Part shown: in pieces, positions 61,391 through 64,000 of the stretch
Layout of the letters: the number at the start of each line of letters is the position of its first letter
How positions within the stretch are numbered: the first letter of the stretch is position 1
Assembly (NCBI GenBank): GCA_037043015.1
Contig: CM073329.1
Span: 9,564,648-9,628,647 of the forward strand
Direction of reading: 5' to 3'
Length of the DNA stretch: 64,000 bases
Source of the DNA: Bryum argenteum
Taxonomy: Eukaryota > Streptophyta > Bryopsida > Bryales > Bryaceae
Position numbers and translations under genes: made by a program
Notes under the pieces: generated by a model
Databases searched by the model: none
Told to the model about the DNA's origin: nothing
The model's input: the letters and a program-made list of their open reading frames with translations, nothing else

Positions 61391-62330
61391 CAAGTTGGCT
61401 ACATAAATAACTTGAACTGCCTTTCGAATGAAAGTCTGAAATGTGCCTGCGTAATAAAAAGACCCAAGTACAATCCTCAAATTGGAACCGCATCGGAGTG
61501 TTTTATAGTATCATTGCAAAGAATTGCTTCTTTTTTGTAAAATTGGTTAGAAAATTATAAATCTACATGCACCGTTCACAATTAACCAGGAACTAACCAC
61601 AATTCATTTCACAATTTTTGCTCCAATTACAATGTTCATTTTCACTTGCAAATTTGATATGAGTGCCCAATGTTGTTCTTTAGATACTTGAGCCCATGCT
61701 TATTGAATCACTGATATGTTTCTTGTTTTTTTTTTGACCAGGAGGAATGTTTTTGTGACTATTAAATTTCAAAGACTTTGAGGATACTTGTGTACCAAGG
61801 TTCATGCACTCCACAAAAGTTGGGTGCATGAACTACCACGTGTGCATGGGGACTTGAACCCTGATTGAGACTAAGTAGAGTTACAAGAAAATCTTCAAAA
61901 TGAAGAAATATACCAAATGAAACAAAATACTTAAGAAAGGGACAACTTCTGGAGGTGACCTAACATTTACTATACACTGATTTTCTGTGACTCAAAATTG
62001 TGTTACAAACCATGTGAAATTTCCACAATTTTCTTACATTTGATATTTTTGAAAACTGGCCAAATTTCATTTCCTTGCAGTCTCAAACCCCATAATACAA
62101 ATACTTATTAGTGACAAAGCACCTCATTAAAAGGTGCTTTATTTGAAACATGCACAACATCCAACCTTAAGCATATGGGACACTTTCCTTCATTCAAAAT
62201 AGTCACTGTTCAAGTGCAGCATGAAATATGATACAAAAATTTCCATCCCATTTGAATGAAAATTGGATAGTTGCACATTCAAACCAAATGAATGCCTCTA
62301 AGCGATGTGTAACCCTATACATCAAATATT

Positions 62331-62377
<47 letters not shown>

Positions 62378-63845
62378 CTATTTAAATTGTTCAGCTCCTC
62401 CACTAGGCAAGCACTTTTCATAACATCACGCTCAATAACACAACTTCCCACATCCTCTCACACCCAAGAAAGCAAAATATGACTAGGTTTTAATTGTCAA
62501 GTAGTATATACCCTCCTACTCTCCAACAGAGGTGAAGTAACCCCTATGTTCTTGACCAACACTTATAGTGTATAGAATTAGGGGTGAAGCTGGAGCTCTA
62601 TTTGTGTTAACCTATATCCTCCGTTCTTCTTTTTCTTTTCTTTCTATATACCTCAAGACGGTTACTAACCATTAGACACCAAATCAACCAGAATTCTACC
62701 ACATTTCTAAACAGAATGAAAATAGGTAAAGAACCAACATGATGAGCTCTTTCTATATACTATCGATCGAATGATCTCATCAAACCCTAACACTTTCAGT
62801 TCGAACATTTCAAGACCCAAACAAATTGCAGCATTGATGATACCTCGGAAGACAGAACTCAGAGCACTGAACCTCACTTTCATTACTACGATAGACACAG
62901 AAGGAAAATTTATGTTACGTGGTAAGATAAAGTTGTTGCATGGCTAAGAGAAGCACAATCACTACGGATTCTAGATGAGCAAGTGAGTCTATGTGAAGAA
63001 AGACTACTCTAGATTATGTGCTCATGATAGCGGTTGAGAGAAAAGCACAATCAATAACGTGTACTCTACATCAAAGAGAGAAAAGCACAATCACTTGCAC
63101 TTTACATCATAGTTTATTCTTTCAGAGATGCTGTTCTCTCCCACATGATCACTCGGAATGCACCAAACGGAGAAAAAGATGGCAACTGTGACAGACTGAT
63201 TGAGAGCTCGCTCGCTCGCAGACGCCGCTCGCTCGCTGTACAATGAAGTGGAGATTGAAAATGCCCATCACGACCCGTCAAGATACCCGAGAATGTTGAC
63301 CGATCGTGTTGAGCATGCGCAACATCCCGTCAAAACGAAAAACCCAATTCTCGCTCTGAGCACCCAAACTAGAGAGAGAGACAACTATGAAGGAGCCGGA
63401 GTCGGAGAACTGAAGTCTAAGAAGAAGAAGATGGCACGATGGAAAGGGTCGATCATGGGACGGTGGGTGGTGAGTCAAACTTCCTGTGGCACGCGCAATG
63501 ATCAACTTCTCCGCAACTACATGTTGCACGAATCCATCGTCTCTCTAACTTCACCCTTAAAGACAGACAGACAACTGTCTCGCTAGCTATCAAACAACAC
63601 GGACTTGCAAGTGAGGATAACTTCAAGCAGCGCTCGGGACCCTCCTCGGGCCTTGATCTCGGTGAGTTTTTCCGAATAGAAAAATGGTCGATGCATGGAC
63701 CGAAAAGAGTGTGACTGAGGGAGCCGTAACGGACTGGCTTACTAATAGAGTGTGTTGGTAGTACTAAAATGAAGAATGGGTGTTGGAGCTCGTCGTTTTC
63801 TTCCGGGGGGATGGGTCGTGGGTGATGATATTCCGGGGGTTGAGG
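61391..63845. other. Gene-free stretch with a long poly-A tract
   Basis: It contains 42 consecutive A at 62332-62373. A reverse B-box-like GGACTTGAACC lies at about 61839-61849, without a matching A box that I can place. GC content rises after 63180, with TCGC repeats, suggesting the approach to a gene. Overlapping frames on both strands after 63200 do not look like real products. Confidence 0.4.
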
Positions 63846-63849
63846 ATCC

Positions 63850-63857
63850 CTATAAAT
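63850..63857 (+). promoter_or_regulatory. Possible TATA box
   Basis: CCCTATAAATC lies 54 bases before an ATG in good context (ACGATGGCC). Confidence 0.35.
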
Positions 63858-63903
63858 CTGATGTTGAAGTGCTTCTGAGCAAGACAAGACAAGCGTGGAC
63901 ACG

Positions 63904-64000
63904 ATGGCCTCGCTAGATTCCAGATGCGAGGTTTGTCTTTTCAGACCAACATCACGTCTCTCTCTTGTCATCGTCGTCGTTTGCCTTCCTCGAATCTCCC
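63904..64000 (+). CDS. Possible gene start, cut by the window edge
   Basis: The ATG with G at +4 opens a frame to the right edge (MASLDSRCEVCLF...LSLVIVVVCLP). A TATA box precedes it at a suitable distance, and the surrounding DNA is GC-richer than the intergenic average. The product cannot be named from 32 residues; the hydrophobic stretch near residues 20-29 could be part of a membrane segment. Confidence 0.3.
   Translation, partial: MASLDSRCEVCLFRPTSRLSLVIVVVCLPRIS

Noticed and set aside
61830-61870. B-box-like GGTTCAAGTCC on the minus strand, considered as a tRNA gene or SINE
   Set aside because: No matching A box or cloverleaf could be placed at the right distance.
63200-63971. Frames on both strands (128 and 172 residues) near the right edge
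   Set aside because: They overlap each other, the plus one lacks an ATG start, and neither shows a domain. The region more likely is a promoter or 5' UTR.

Overview
The window looks like nuclear DNA of a green plant. It has a plant-type choline-phosphate cytidylyltransferase and a SEC23-family gene, both with many short GT-AG introns, a FAR1/MULE-type transposon, UBC27-like E2 genes, TATA boxes and AT-rich intergenic DNA full of small foldback elements. A seed-free land plant (bryophyte or lycophyte grade) is my best guess, but the sequence alone does not settle this.

Layout. 0-1.8 kb: 3' part of a HECT-type E3 ligase-like gene with an in-frame stop. 4.3-9.5 kb: a Mutator-like element with long terminal inverted repeats and a decayed transposase on the minus strand. 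9.9-12.2 kb: old interspersed repeats and a tRNA-derived SINE candidate. 12.6-18.2 kb: a complete 14-exon SEC23-like gene (751 residues), with a TTAA-flanked element in intron 7. 18.3-29.7 kb: no genes; a Harbinger-like MITE, a 935-bp TTAA element, LTR-like repeats and a Stowaway-like MITE. 29.7-32.8 kb: a complete 8-exon CCT gene (386 residues). 33-41 kb: satellites, MITEs, an E2-like gene carrying 27 copies of a four-residue repeat, and an array of CCAAT-containing hairpins. 41.5-47.6 kb: a rhodanese-like gene and two intronless UBC27-like E2 genes in a tandem segmental duplication. 48-52.6 kb: repeats and no genes. 52.6-53.9 kb: a small gene with TATA box and 5' UTR intron encoding a secreted protein made of nine copies of a 13-residue proline/lysine peptide. 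56.9-60.1 kb: two copies of a composite MITE (CACTA-like element nested in another foldback element) in opposite orientation. 60.4-61.4 kb: a large inverted repeat. The right edge may hold the start of one more gene.

Functionally, SEC23 (COPII vesicle coat) and CCT (phosphatidylcholine synthesis) are housekeeping genes of the endomembrane system, and four ubiquitin-pathway loci (one HECT, three E2) lie in the same 48 kb. The most novel items are the secreted multi-copy peptide precursor, the E2 with the expanded insert, the three TTAA-CCC elements that resemble piggyBac non-autonomous copies, and the periodic CCAAT hairpin array, one relative of which sits in the promoter of the secreted peptide gene. 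Exons were placed by eye from splice signals and protein continuity. No database search was possible.
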